DNA of 64,000 nt from Brevibacillus humidisoli (GCF_020923435.1 NZ_CP087263.1:3367970-3431969), one strand, 5' to 3'. Positions 9,595-18,057 are shown, counted from the first letter of the stretch. Notes: generated by a model not told the origin, from the letters alone. Made by a program: numbers and translations.

Positions 9595-9622
9595 AATTAT
9601 ACGCATTTGACCAAGTGGTCAA
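9566..9622. promoter_or_regulatory. Paired TetR operators
   Basis: TTGACCACCTGGTCAA at 9566-9581 and TTGACCAAGTGGTCAA at 9607-9622 are two copies of the same palindrome, TTGACCA-N2-TGGTCAA, with centres 41 bp apart, about four helical turns. Both contain a TTGACC -35-like element, one for each direction. They are the likely binding sites of the adjacent TetR protein. Confidence 0.85.
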
Positions 9623-9680
9623 TATGCGTTCGCGAACGGCAACACGGCATCTGATTCTTTTACCGTGAAAGGAGAACCCC

Positions 9681-10091
9681 ATGAAACAAAGGTTACTGCT
9701 CTGCTGTCGGCTGCTTCTCGGAATCATCTTCACCGGCGCTGGAATAAACGGTTATCTTGTGATTTTAGGGTACCAGCCGATTTTCCCTACCAGTCCAGAG
9801 GCCGAAAAACTGCTGCAAGGATATTTACTCGTACTGGAGAAAACACCTGAACTGATTTGTGGACTCATGCTCTGTTTCAACTTTTTGGTACCTCTCGCCT
9901 TGCTCATCCTGGCCCCTCTCGCGGTCAACATCATCGCCTTTCATGTATTTGTCGATGCCGAGCTCCTGCCCTTGGGCCTGCTCGTTTTCTTACTGGAGTG
10001 TTTGCTATTGTGGGCCTACCGTAATCATTATCAAGGGGTGTTTCAGGATCGTGCATCTGCGGGACGAAGCGGCAAAAAACTGCATCTGTGA
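9681..10091 (+). CDS. DoxX-like small integral membrane protein
   Basis: This 136-residue protein has four predicted membrane helices (about 5-24, 57-75, 76-92 and 95-112) and the DoxX-like opening RLLLGIIFTGAGINGY followed by a loop with PIFPTSPEAEKLL. The C-terminus is basic and cytoplasmic in appearance. It starts behind AAAGGAG and is under the paired TetR operators. DoxX family members are linked to quinone redox or detoxification, but no substrate can be given. Control by TetR hints at response to a toxic compound. Confidence 0.75.
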   Translation: MKQRLLLCCRLLLGIIFTGAGINGYLVILGYQPIFPTSPEAEKLLQGYLLVLEKTPELICGLMLCFNFLVPLALLILAPLAVNIIAFHVFVDAELLPLGLLVFLLECLLLWAYRNHYQGVFQDRASAGRSGKKLHL

Positions 10092-10277
10092 GAGTCTGTA
10101 GGAAGAGATCCCCATACATGTTCATCACGCGTGGCTTATTTTCAGACTCCTTCCTGGTAGTTTGATGTTGAAGTTCCACTCATCTTTGAGAGATAATCAA
10201 GTAAAAGGCAAACACGCAATCATGAGAATAGAGAATAGACGTGATTTTTCCGATACCGCTTAACAGGAGGTACGCTC

Positions 10278-10517
10278 GTGTCCATCTTGATATCCAACTA
10301 CGATAACTGGGAGCGTCATAAGCACTACAAGCGATTACATGACAAAAACCTGGTCGCAAAAAAGTATTACTGTTCCATGTGCTCTACGGATTATTGGCTG
10401 GAGGAGAAACCAGACACTTGTCCCGATGATGCCTGCAAAGGAAGAAGCCTAATTGATACCGGCATTAAAAAATATGTGGAAAACTATACTTCCCGAACCG
10501 TCACTAAAATACGTTAG
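10278..10517 (+). CDS. Small zinc-ribbon-like protein
   Basis: The 79-residue hydrophilic product has CSMCSTDYW and, 14 residues on, CPDDAC, giving two cysteine pairs that could hold a zinc ion (about residues 35-53). It is rich in Lys and Tyr. The GTG start at 10278 is well supported by AACAGGAGG seven bases before it, and a strong terminator follows. I do not recognise a named family. Confidence 0.7.
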   Translation: MSILISNYDNWERHKHYKRLHDKNLVAKKYYCSMCSTDYWLEEKPDTCPDDACKGRSLIDTGIKKYVENYTSRTVTKIR

Positions 10518-10548
10518 GCCGCTCAATTAAGGTGAGCGGCCAGTCTTT
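10517..10548 (+). terminator. Terminator after the zinc-ribbon gene
   Basis: GGCCGCTC and GAGCGGCC form an 8-bp stem with a nine-base loop, followed by AGTCTTTT. The stem begins inside the stop codon. Confidence 0.75.
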
Positions 10549-10694
10549 TCCTCGGATACCTTCTCTCATCATCAAAGCAACCAATAATCTATATGGAAGC
10601 ATGGCGACTGTCGTCAAGTCATTTGTCCTATCTGCTGAAGGAGAAATGCAGGGTATCGCACAACAAACGAGGGGGCGTTTCCGCCCCACTTACA

Positions 10695-11288
10695 TTAATC
10701 CCAAGCAAATCTTTGTTCTTTCCACGGGTCTCCATACATATGATAGCCGTTCTTCTCCCAGAAGCCCGGCTTATCCTTTTCCAAAAACTCCACTCCCCGT
10801 ACCCACTTGGCACTTTTCCAGAAGTAGAGATGCGGAACGACGAACCGCAACGGATAGCCGTGATCAGGAGTGAGCGGTTCACCGTTGTGCTTTACAGCAA
10901 ACAGATTGCCTGGACGCATAAAGTCTTCAAGCGGCATGTTCGCTGTCCATCCTTGTTCGGCGTGGAGCATCACGTACTTTACTTCCGGTTTGACTCCTGC
11001 CAGTTTGACCACTTCTTCTACCGGTACGCCCTCCCAGAGATTGTCCAGCTTGCTCCAGCCTGTGACGCAGTGAATATCGTTGGTCACTTGCGTCATCGGC
11101 AGGGAAGTCAACTGTTCATAAGTAAGGGTCGTCTCCTTTTCCACCAGGCCGAAAATGCGAAAATCCCACTTGCTCAAGTCTGCATAGGTTGGCACATCTC
11201 CATAGTGGAGCACGGGAAAACCGGTGGTTACTTTCTGATTGGGCGGTACGCGATTTTGCGTATCGTCCGTTTTCTTGGTAAATACCAT
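10695..11288 (-). CDS. yuiH: Sulfite oxidase-like molybdopterin enzyme, YuiH type
   Basis: This 197-residue protein is a single oxidoreductase molybdopterin-binding domain. The molybdenum-ligand cysteine is in DIHCVTGWS (about residue 80), with GVPVEEVVKLAG, HAEQGWTANMPLEDF and HGYPLRFVVPHLYFWKSAKW following as in the sulfite oxidase/MsrP group. No signal peptide or C-terminal dimerisation domain is seen, so it is probably cytoplasmic. I set the start at the ATG at 11288 because the longer frame would begin inside its own GAAAGGAG ribosome site. The substrate is unknown. The B. subtilis counterpart is YuiH. Confidence 0.88.
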   Translation of the reverse strand: MVFTKKTDDTQNRVPPNQKVTTGFPVLHYGDVPTYADLSKWDFRIFGLVEKETTLTYEQLTSLPMTQVTNDIHCVTGWSKLDNLWEGVPVEEVVKLAGVKPEVKYVMLHAEQGWTANMPLEDFMRPGNLFAVKHNGEPLTPDHGYPLRFVVPHLYFWKSAKWVRGVEFLEKDKPGFWEKNGYHMYGDPWKEQRFAWD

Positions 11289-11362
11289 CCTTCTTACTCC
11301 TTTCACAATCCAGTCTGCTCACCATCAGATCAAACCATGCATCAGTCTGGGGATAAGCGGTC

Positions 11363-11785
11363 TCAGCGAGGAACCAGAATGGCATGATCCACCTTGATGC
11401 AGCGATCCATGACCACCTCGATGCCATTTTGCTTAGCCAGTTGGGCAGCTTCTTCGTTGACGATGCCCTGCTGCATCCACAACACTTTGGGCTTGATCTT
11501 CACCGCGTCTTCAGCGACCGGCATCACCTGCTCGCTGCGGCGGAAGACGTTGACGATATCGACCGGCTCATGGATGTCAGCAAGCGAACCAACCACTTCT
11601 TCGCCTAACACGGTCTCGCCTGCAATGGTCGGATTGACCGGAATCACACGATACCCTGCCTGCTGGAGCGCCTCTGCGATCATGTAGCTGGTTCTTTCCG
11701 GTTTGTTGGAGCATCCTACGACAGCAATCGTTTTCGCGTTTTGCAGGATCTCACGACGTGCATCATCACTGGGATTTTGGATCAT
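11363..11785 (-). CDS. CoA-binding domain protein (YccU/YneT type)
   Basis: The 140-residue protein is a stand-alone Rossmann-like CoA-binding domain: TIAVVGCSNKPERTSYMIAE (about 17-36), YRVIPVNPT, DIVNVFRRSEQV and VVMDRCIKVDH at the end. Such proteins bind CoA or a similar nucleotide; their cellular role is not settled. It is in the same direction as yuiH, 75 bp upstream of its start, so co-transcription is possible. Confidence 0.9.
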   Translation of the reverse strand: MIQNPSDDARREILQNAKTIAVVGCSNKPERTSYMIAEALQQAGYRVIPVNPTIAGETVLGEEVVGSLADIHEPVDIVNVFRRSEQVMPVAEDAVKIKPKVLWMQQGIVNEEAAQLAKQNGIEVVMDRCIKVDHAILVPR

Positions 11786-11908
11786 ATGAAATCATTCCTC
11801 CTCAGAAATAATGGATGAACCAAATGCTTGCCCCCCGGTCTTCGTCAAACCGGAGTTTGAACAAACCGCAGCCTATCCGTGTCAACATAGAAAAGGATGG
11901 AACAGAGA

Positions 11909-13402
11909 CTACTCGCTGCGTCCCAGCACAAACTGGGCGAGCGTGCGCGTCATCACACCAGTCGCGCCGGCAGGATTGATGTCAGTGGCCGAACTGACGT
12001 ACGCGGTGCCGGCGATATCCAGATGAACCCACGGCGTATCTTCTGCGAACACCTGCAAAAAGACTCCCCCGATAATACCGTGTCCATTGCGGCCGCCGGA
12101 GTTCTTTATGTCTGCTACGCTTGACTTGTTCAACTCATGATATTCTTCAAACGTAGGCAGCTGCCACAGGCGTTCACCAGCATGTTCCGCACTGGACAAG
12201 AGTTCGTCTGCCATCGGCTGGTTGTTGGTCATTGCCCCGCTGCAAACGTTGCCCAAGGCTACGACAATCCCACCTGTAAGCGTTGCACAGTCGATCAGAC
12301 AGTCTACCCCCTGCTCCTTGGCGTAGGTGATGCAGTCGGCCAGCACCAGCCTCCCTTCTGCGTCCGTCGTGATGATCTCTACTGTTTTACCACTCATCGT
12401 GGTGATGACATCGCCTGGTTTGTATGCTGTACTGGATGGCATGTTTTCTACACAGCCAATCACGGCCATTACATTGACCTTCGGCTTCAGGCGGCCAATC
12501 GCTTCCATCGCCCCAATCACAGCGGCAGATCCCCCCATGTCCGACTTCATCTCCTGCATGCCGGCCACAGGTTTGATCGAGATGCCGCCCGTGTCAAATG
12601 TGACGCCTTTGCCGATCAGTCCAATCACACGATCCCATGTTTTGCGCCCCTGGTATTTGAGGACCACCACATAAGGCGGTTCAGCGCTGCCCTGGGCCAC
12701 GGAGAGTACACCTCCCATCTTTAACGCTTTCAGCGTTTCCCTATCCAGCACTTCGTATTCCATACCGTAGCGCTCTGCTACTGCCACCGCCTGGTTTTTC
12801 AGCTCCTCCGGGGTCAGATAGTTCCCCGGCATATTTACCAGATCACGAGCCAGGTTGGTTCCTTTGGAAAGGGCCTCGCCCCTGCTTTTGCCCTGTTCCG
12901 CAGCTACCAGAGAATCGGTTGCTGCCAGCAGCGTTACACTGGCAAACGGCATTTTCTGCCTCGGCTTTTGGCGATAGCCTTCATATGTATACGAAGCCAG
13001 ACAAAATGCTTCCGTTACAGCCTGGGTGCAGCGCTCGGCAGAGAGTGAACCGTGATCAGGCAGTACACAGACAACTTGTCTGCTTTCCGCTTTGGGTGCA
13101 ATCCTCTTGACACCTCTGGCAAACGCGTTGCGCACCCTGACATAATCAAGCTGCTTTCTGTCGCCTAGACCGACGAACAGAATCCGTCTGGCCGCTGTCT
13201 TGCCGAGAGTATGGACGACAGTGATGCTCTTATAATCAGCAGACAGTTCTTTTTCCATCACTAGTTGATGCAACGCACCGTCCAGCTTTTCGTTGAGTAG
13301 GGCAAGTTCTTCACTCCACTCCTCATCCTTAAACAGACCGACGACCAAGTCATCGCATGGAATCGTCGTGATCTGCTCACGTTTTTCCTCAACTTTTATC
13401 AT
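11909..13402 (-). CDS. pepA: Leucyl aminopeptidase (M17 family)
   Basis: A 497-residue cytosolic di-metal aminopeptidase that removes N-terminal residues from peptides. The C-terminal catalytic domain has GKGVTFDTGGISIKP, KSDMGG and the family signature TTDAEGRLVLAD with the metal-binding Asp and Glu and catalytic Arg. The start at 13402 follows GAGGAGGT by four bases; the frame is open further upstream but overlaps the preceding gene. It starts 10 bp after the DUF309 stop, so translation is probably coupled. It corresponds to B. subtilis YuiE. Confidence 0.95.
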   Translation of the reverse strand: MIKVEEKREQITTIPCDDLVVGLFKDEEWSEELALLNEKLDGALHQLVMEKELSADYKSITVVHTLGKTAARRILFVGLGDRKQLDYVRVRNAFARGVKRIAPKAESRQVVCVLPDHGSLSAERCTQAVTEAFCLASYTYEGYRQKPRQKMPFASVTLLAATDSLVAAEQGKSRGEALSKGTNLARDLVNMPGNYLTPEELKNQAVAVAERYGMEYEVLDRETLKALKMGGVLSVAQGSAEPPYVVVLKYQGRKTWDRVIGLIGKGVTFDTGGISIKPVAGMQEMKSDMGGSAAVIGAMEAIGRLKPKVNVMAVIGCVENMPSSTAYKPGDVITTMSGKTVEIITTDAEGRLVLADCITYAKEQGVDCLIDCATLTGGIVVALGNVCSGAMTNNQPMADELLSSAEHAGERLWQLPTFEEYHELNKSSVADIKNSGGRNGHGIIGGVFLQVFAEDTPWVHLDIAGTAYVSSATDINPAGATGVMTRTLAQFVLGRSE

Positions 13403-13412
13403 CTTTACCTCC

Positions 13413-13805
13413 TCATGTCTCATCAGGGTGTACCAACCGTTCAAATCTGTATCGAGGCAAGGGCTTCTGCTTCGCTTCCTCGTAGGGGATGCTGTCTGTA
13501 TCCGGCAGCAACCGCATACAGTCGTCTATATAGGAAATGACCGGACCCAGCTTCAGATCCCAATAGACGGGCAGATAGCGCGTCAAGTACTTGCGAGCAT
13601 TGCCAAGCATCCAGCGCGCCCCTTTCACATTGCCGCACTCGTAGTGATACAACCCCACCGCCAACTGCAGCAATCCCTGCAGAAATTTGTTCGTTTTGTC
13701 CTCCATCCAGATCTCTTCGAGCAGATCGTGGCACTCGTAATACTCACCGGCGTCAAACTTGTGAAAAAACTGATCGTACTGTTCCGGATAACGCTCCGCC
13801 ATCAT
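13413..13805 (-). CDS. DUF309 family protein
   Basis: This 130-residue helical protein has the DUF309 core: FDAGEYYECHDLLEEIWM (about 17-34), LQGLLQLAVGLYHYECGN and ARWMLGNARKYL. The conserved H and E residues of the ECHDLLEEIW motif are present. The family is uncharacterised; the fold is thought to be a small helical bundle. It is directly upstream of pepA and likely in one operon with it. Two adjacent ATG codons compete as start. Confidence 0.88.
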   Translation of the reverse strand: MMAERYPEQYDQFFHKFDAGEYYECHDLLEEIWMEDKTNKFLQGLLQLAVGLYHYECGNVKGARWMLGNARKYLTRYLPVYWDLKLGPVISYIDDCMRLLPDTDSIPYEEAKQKPLPRYRFERLVHPDET

Positions 13806-14074
13806 CCAACCCTCTTTGCATCTGCGGTCTCTTTACCATCATATCACAATACGGTTTGCCGCTCATAGGTGAGAGACGCTTACAAATGTCAGCTTGATCT
13901 GTCCATTTTGCCAAAACGAGGAGAAACCTGTTGCAGGAGTGTGATACAATACACGTGTCGGCAGACCCTACAGAGAATGGTCGCTAATCCTTACGAAAAC
14001 TTCACGGATGACCATCGATCCAATCTGCTACAATATAAGAAGCAACTTGCCCCGTAAGGAGAAAGGAACGAGTC

Positions 14075-14560
14075 TTGAGCATGGCCGATATTCTTGAAAA
14101 CTACCCTCTCTGGGCCGCACTGGTCGCGATCGGTCTCGCCCAGTTTGTAAAAATCCCGCTGCACTTTTTAGCGAGCAAATCGTGGCAGTGGTCGCTTTTA
14201 TTTAGTACCGGGGGTATGCCCAGTTCCCACTCATCAGCCGTTACCGCGCTGTCCACTGCAGTCGGCATTCGCGAAGGATTCGCAAGCAGCGCGTTTGCGA
14301 TCTCAGCCATTATCGGGATTATTGTCATGTTTGACGCGGCCGGAGTGCGGCGCCATGCTGGAATGCAGGCAGAGGTACTTAACAAGCTGGTTGATGAATT
14401 CAACCACTTGCTGGAGGGTATGAAGACGTTCAAAGTGCAGCCGAGACAGGAGAAGGCAAAAAAATTGAAAGAGCTTCTCGGTCATCAGCCAATTGAAGTA
14501 TTTATGGGCGGCTGGCTTGGCATCATCATCGCCCTGCTGGTCTATCTGTTCTTTGCTTGA
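14075..14560 (+). CDS. yuiD: Divergent PAP2 family membrane protein YuiD
   Basis: The 161-residue protein has about four membrane segments and the divergent PAP2 motifs GGMPSSHSS (about 47-55) and DAAGVRRHAGMQAEVLN (about 88-104), which correspond to the phosphatase active site of the PAP2 superfamily. An acid phosphatase acting on a membrane lipid phosphate is possible but unproven. The TTG at 14075 is preferred over the ATG at 14081 since AAGGAGAAAGGA stands seven bases before the TTG. It is divergent from the pepA operon. Confidence 0.9.
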   Translation: MSMADILENYPLWAALVAIGLAQFVKIPLHFLASKSWQWSLLFSTGGMPSSHSSAVTALSTAVGIREGFASSAFAISAIIGIIVMFDAAGVRRHAGMQAEVLNKLVDEFNHLLEGMKTFKVQPRQEKAKKLKELLGHQPIEVFMGGWLGIIIALLVYLFFA

Positions 14561-14605
14561 TGCCGGTCGTCGTCTCCTGCAGTACACTCTATAGGGGGGA
14601 GTACG

Positions 14606-15391
14606 ATGAGAATCGTTTCAATTTGTCCAAGCAACACGGAGATTTTGTACTATCTTGGACTGGGAGAACAAGTAGTGGGCCTCGACGATCACTCCGACTG
14701 GCCGCCCGAGTGGCAGCACCTGCCGCGAGTCGGACCTGACCTGACGATCGACATGGATAAAGTGGAGGCCCTCAAGCCCGATCTGGTCGTCGCTTCGCTC
14801 AGTGTACCGGGTATGGAGAAAAACGTCGAACAATTGGAAAAACGGAAGCTGCCGCATATTGTGCTAAATCCCTCCCGAATCGAGCAAATCCCCGAGGACA
14901 TTGAGGTAATCGGAGACGCAGCGGATTGTAAGGCGAAGGCAAAGCAGGTGGCAGATCAGTTTCGCTTTAGAGTGGAAACCATCCGCAAGATCACGGCAAA
15001 CGTGCAGCATCGGCCCAAACTGTACTGGGAATGGTGGCCGAACCCGATTTATACACCCGGTAGAGACAACTGGCTCACCGATGTGAGCGAACTGGCAGGA
15101 GCCCGCAACGTGTTCGACGACTTCTCTTTCGACAATGTCAAAGCGACAACACAGATGGTGCAAGAACGCGATCCTGATCACATCTGTGTCGTCTGGTGCG
15201 GGATACAGTTGAAACGGATCAAGCCTGAGATGATTACGGGACGTTCTGATTGGCAGGGAATCTCCGCGATCGTGCAAAATCAGGTCCATCTGCTGGAGGA
15301 GGGGCTGTACTGCCGCCCTTCGCCGCGCATCCTGCAGGGACTGGAACAACTGGTTTCCCTGATCCATCCCGACCTGGCGATCCCCTCTTAG
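14606..15391 (+). CDS. Cobalamin-binding/BtuF-like protein without signal peptide
   Basis: The 261-residue protein has the periplasmic-binding protein type III fold of BtuF and siderophore binders (MRIVSICPSNTEILYYLGLG at the start, KPDLVVAS, YCRPSPRILQGLEQL at the end) but no signal peptide or lipobox, so it should be cytoplasmic. WEWWPNPIYTPGRDNWLTDV matches stand-alone cobalamin-binding proteins of this type. It starts 45 bp after yuiD behind AGGGGGGAG. The ligand is not proven. Confidence 0.85.
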   Translation: MRIVSICPSNTEILYYLGLGEQVVGLDDHSDWPPEWQHLPRVGPDLTIDMDKVEALKPDLVVASLSVPGMEKNVEQLEKRKLPHIVLNPSRIEQIPEDIEVIGDAADCKAKAKQVADQFRFRVETIRKITANVQHRPKLYWEWWPNPIYTPGRDNWLTDVSELAGARNVFDDFSFDNVKATTQMVQERDPDHICVVWCGIQLKRIKPEMITGRSDWQGISAIVQNQVHLLEEGLYCRPSPRILQGLEQLVSLIHPDLAIPS

Positions 15392-15410
15392 GAGGTTATT
15401 TTTTCCCAAA

Positions 15411-15465
15411 TGAGAAAAACGTCCAACATGCAGCGTTACACCAGCATGTCTAGACGTTTTTCTCA
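15411..15465. terminator. Long bidirectional hairpin between convergent genes
   Basis: TGAGAAAAACGTC at 15411 pairs with GACGTTTTTCTCA ending at 15465, with an inner ACATGC/GCATGT stem. A and T tracts inside the arms make it a terminator for both the cobalamin-binding gene and yuiC. Confidence 0.8.
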
Positions 15466-15501
15466 ACACATCGCCTGTATCAGCCAATCCGGGGACTGTC
15501 A

Positions 15502-16134
15502 TCATTGCTTGTTCTGCAGACGGGCCATAGCAGCGACTCCTTCCTCGTACAGAGCTTGGTACATCGTCTCGGTAAACTTCCCAGAGCCTCGGTGCACCAC
15601 GTAGACATCGACCGTCCGTTTGCCCCACTGTGAGTATACATCCTGCTTCGTCTCAAAGTACAAGTCGATCTTATTCCCGCGAATCGCTCCCCCTTTATCC
15701 GCTACCACACCGTAACCGTAGCCGGGGATGTAGAGAACCGTTCCTAGCGGAAAGACACGCAAATCAGCCGCAATCGTCGAGTATGTACCCCTGCGCACCT
15801 TTACTCCAGAATAGGTGATGCCGTATTGAGGATGGGACGGAGTCTTCCCTGTCGATTCGTACCCTGCATAATAGCCGGTCGCCACTACACGTACCTTTGG
15901 ATACTGCTGCAGGTTAGGCACTACATCACTCGGCTCGTCGATCACCTGTTTTAACGAACTGGCTGATACCAGTCGTTTTTTTACTGTTTTTATCCCTTCA
16001 CGCTTTTCCTTCAATCCATAGACGGTCTGAATTGTATCTGTTCCTACTATCGTGTACGAGAACCCGCTGGCTGTGAATCCCGTCACCGTTACGGCCAGGG
16101 CCACCACCAGACTAATCATCATTTTCCCATTCAT
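15502..16134 (-). CDS. yuiC: 3D-domain protein YuiC (Sps/MltA-like fold)
   Basis: The 210-residue protein has an N-terminal membrane or signal segment (about 5-27), a linker, and a C-terminal 3D domain from about residue 80: VVATGYYAGYESTGKTPSHP, RGTYSTIAADLRVFPLGTVLYIPGYG and the three-aspartate region ending KIDLYFET. It is thought to cut peptidoglycan as a lytic transglycosylase outside the membrane, by family knowledge. The B. subtilis YuiC structure belongs to this group. The start follows GAGGAGG. Confidence 0.92.
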   Translation of the reverse strand: MNGKMMISLVVALAVTVTGFTASGFSYTIVGTDTIQTVYGLKEKREGIKTVKKRLVSASSLKQVIDEPSDVVPNLQQYPKVRVVATGYYAGYESTGKTPSHPQYGITYSGVKVRRGTYSTIAADLRVFPLGTVLYIPGYGYGVVADKGGAIRGNKIDLYFETKQDVYSQWGKRTVDVYVVHRGSGKFTETMYQALYEEGVAAMARLQNKQ

Positions 16135-16304
16135 TCTTATCGATACCTCCTCTCGTCTCTAGTAATGTCCAGAAACGAGAGAGATATACATAATTTGCTA
16201 GAGTACCATGACAAGCGGAAATTATTAGTATATTTTTCCAAATGTTTACCAGCTTGTGTCGTTGGAAAAACTTTATCGTATAGACTGGCAAGGAGGGATG
16301 CTTC

Positions 16305-16478
16305 ATGGAGTTGAACATGTCAACCGAACAGGTTCAGCACCGCATTAGGCAGATAAAAGAGGAAGGTAAAAACCTTTCCAAAAAGGCTGTCAAAAATACT
16401 GATCCAGAATTGATGCGGCATGCGCTCTTCTACTACTCCACCTGGGACCGGGCATTGGAAGCATCGGAACAAATCTGA
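16305..16478 (+). CDS. Small hypothetical protein, 57 residues
   Basis: A short frame starts at ATG 16305 eight bases after AAGGAGGG and ends at TGA 16478, followed at once by a strong terminator. It encodes a helical, charged protein with EQVQHRIRQIKEEGKNLSKK near the start and HALFYYSTWDRALEASEQI at the end. The perfect ribosome site plus its own terminator in a gap between two genes of opposite direction support a real gene. I do not know the family. Confidence 0.72.
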   Translation: MELNMSTEQVQHRIRQIKEEGKNLSKKAVKNTDPELMRHALFYYSTWDRALEASEQI

Positions 16479-16487
16479 AGGAAACAA

Positions 16488-16519
16488 AAAGGGTAGGCCG
16501 TTTTTTGGGCCTGCCCTTT
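16488..16519 (+). terminator. Terminator of the small gene
   Basis: AAAGGGTAGGCC and GGCCTGCCCTTT form a 12-bp stem with one mismatch and an eight-base T-rich loop, followed by GTCTTTAAA. The A run before the stem lets it also act for yuiB from the other side. Confidence 0.75.
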
Positions 16520-16523
16520 GTCT

Positions 16524-16784
16524 TTAAAACATGCGATATCCCTTTTTCCGTAGCAACTGGATCGTCCAGCCGCTCATGATAGAGCCAAGCATGCCGAATC
16601 CAAGGATAATCGAGTCAAAAATATTTGGAACGATCTCCTGGTAGAGCAGAGTGCCAATAATCACACCCAATGCGATGACAACCGGCAGCCATGTCGTTCT
16701 GAGGATCATGTTTATGATAAAGCCGATACCGAAAGCCAAGATGGTAAATAATAAGATCGAAATGACAAATTGGACTATATTCAT
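16524..16784 (-). CDS. yuiB: YuiB family membrane protein
   Basis: The 86-residue protein has two to three hydrophobic helices (about 5-30, 33-50 and 57-75) and ends with IQLLRKKGYRMF. I place the start at ATG 16784, behind GGAGGTAGAGGTG; the frame is open upstream but has no ribosome site there. Sequence and position next to yuiA and yuiC match YuiB. Function unknown. Confidence 0.82.
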   Translation of the reverse strand: MNIVQFVISILLFTILAFGIGFIINMILRTTWLPVVIALGVIIGTLLYQEIVPNIFDSIILGFGMLGSIMSGWTIQLLRKKGYRMF

Positions 16785-16894
16785 CGAAACACCTCTACCT
16801 CCGCTGCAAAAACTGTCTCCGTCTTTCATTCCAAGTGTAGCGAAAAGCAACCACAGGGTCAATCAACGCGATGTCTTAATCTCTTACAACGACC

Positions 16895-16932
16895 CAAAAA
16901 AGACCGATGGCTTTTTTGCAAAACCATCGGTC
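16895..16932 (-). terminator. Terminator of yuiA
   Basis: On the minus strand GACCGATGG and CCATCGGTC form a 9-bp stem followed by TTTTTTGG, a textbook intrinsic terminator 15 bp after the yuiA stop. Confidence 0.88.
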
Positions 16933-16946
16933 CTATCTCTATTCGT

Positions 16947-17087
16947 TTACCTGCTGCCCATCGCGACCGATTCTCTATGTTTACCTGTTCCCTCGCAGTA
17001 CGGGCACTGTTCCGTACCACCTAGCAGAAGTTCCACGTATCCCTGCCCTTTGCAGTCGGAACATGGTGTCATATGACTTCTATTCAT
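16947..17087 (-). CDS. yuiA: Small zinc-finger protein YuiA
   Basis: This 46-residue frame begins at ATG 17087 behind AGGAGGGAGAGGG. It has two DnaJ-type knuckles, CSDCKGQGY and CPYCEGTGK (residues 9-17 and 28-36), separated by VELLLGGTEQ. It matches B. subtilis YuiA in size, pattern and neighbourhood. A zinc-bound structural or protein-binding role is likely, but the function is unknown. Confidence 0.88.
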   Translation of the reverse strand: MNRSHMTPCSDCKGQGYVELLLGGTEQCPYCEGTGKHRESVAMGSR

Positions 17088-17241
17088 GGTTCCCTCTCCC
17101 TCCTATCCGCCGTGCCGTCCAGATGACGAACGGTCAGCGGATTTACCATTATTTTCTGAATTTTGTGTTTTTGTTAGATTGATCAATAGTATAGCAGAGA
17201 ACATTCGCAACAAGAAACAATCAGGAAACGTGATATGAACC

Positions 17242-17279
17242 AAAAAAACCGGATGTAAGCGTGTACAATCGGTTTTTTC
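17242..17279 (-). terminator. Probable terminator of the Nudix gene
   Basis: On the minus strand AAAAAACCG pairs with CGGTTTTTT across a loop with an inner TGTA/TACA stem, about 115 bp after the Nudix stop. The stem is A/T-rich and so moderate. A 64-codon open frame at 17183-17377 covers it and is probably not a gene. Confidence 0.5.
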
Positions 17280-17392
17280 TGAACATTTTGCACGCTTCTG
17301 CCGATTTTATCCCTTCTTTGAAGCTCTTCTTTGATTGGTTCCTCCTGTTTGTCCTCCATACGGGAGAGCTGACCCATCTGTGAAACCGAGGT

Positions 17393-17869
17393 CTAGGTAA
17401 AAATCCTGTATGTGGTGTATCCAAACACCGGGTCAGGCTCGTAATCATTGCCGGTAAGTGACTCGGTTAAATGCGGCACTTTAGGCAGGATAATCCGCAT
17501 GTACTCCGTACCAAACGGATGATTGATCAATTCACTGATAGGAAAAAAGCGAGTCTCTTCAATCTCTCCTTCCTGCGGTCTCGGTTGGCCGCTGACGTAG
17601 TCCATCACGAACACAATCATGTTGTCGCTAATCTCTTCCTTGATCACGCCCGTGCGAACGGCAGCCACTTGTCTGACCACAGCAGTGATGCCTGTCTCTT
17701 CATACACTTCCCGTACCGCTGCCTGATCTACCGTCTCGCCTGGTTGCACAAACCCTGCCGGAAACGACCACTTGCCCTTCAGACCGCCGTATGCTTTCTT
17801 CACGACCAGTGCCTCACTGCCTTTGATCACGATGCCGGCTGCAGCCAGCCATATGTTTGATTTGCGCAT
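17393..17869 (-). CDS. Nudix hydrolase
   Basis: The 158-residue protein carries a complete Nudix box, GFVQPGETVDQAAVREVYEETGI (G-x5-E-x7-REVxEExGI, about residues 38-60), which binds the metal needed to cleave nucleoside diphosphates linked to another group. It opens with MRKSNIWLAAAGIVIKG. The start at 17869 follows AAGGAGGAGG; the frame is open much further upstream but runs through a hairpin. The substrate cannot be told. Confidence 0.92.
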   Translation of the reverse strand: MRKSNIWLAAAGIVIKGSEALVVKKAYGGLKGKWSFPAGFVQPGETVDQAAVREVYEETGITAVVRQVAAVRTGVIKEEISDNMIVFVMDYVSGQPRPQEGEIEETRFFPISELINHPFGTEYMRIILPKVPHLTESLTGNDYEPDPVFGYTTYRIFT

Positions 17870-17997
17870 CGCCTGATCCTCCTCCTTTTCTTGACCAACG
17901 CCCCGCTTCGGACTGGCTCCGCTAAGCTGGTTGGCAAAAGTCGCTCTTCTGGAAACGAGCTGCTCTCCGCCTCTATCGAGACTTTGTCTACACGCTA

Positions 17998-18023
17998 AAG
18001 CTGCCAGGATGACCTGGCAGCTT
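17998..18023 (-). terminator. Terminator hairpin between the 83-residue gene and the Nudix gene
   Basis: AAGCTGCCAGG and CCTGGCAGCTT form a perfect 11-bp stem with a four-base loop 35 bp after the stop of the 18058-18309 gene. The T run is short (TTTAG), so efficiency is uncertain. Confidence 0.65.
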
Positions 18024-18057
18024 GCGTAATGCTGCAATGAAAGTCTCTGTATTGCCG

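Noticed and set aside
10593-11387. Plus-strand open frame of 264 codons
   Set aside because: It lies antisense to yuiH and the CoA-binding gene, which have clear domains; it has no ribosome site or recognisable content.
14864-15628. Minus-strand open frame of 254 codons
   Set aside because: It runs through the cobalamin-binding gene, the bidirectional terminator and the end of yuiC in the wrong frame.
17183-17377. Small frame of 64 codons between yuiA and the Nudix gene
   Set aside because: No convincing ribosome site, and it contains the probable Nudix terminator hairpin.
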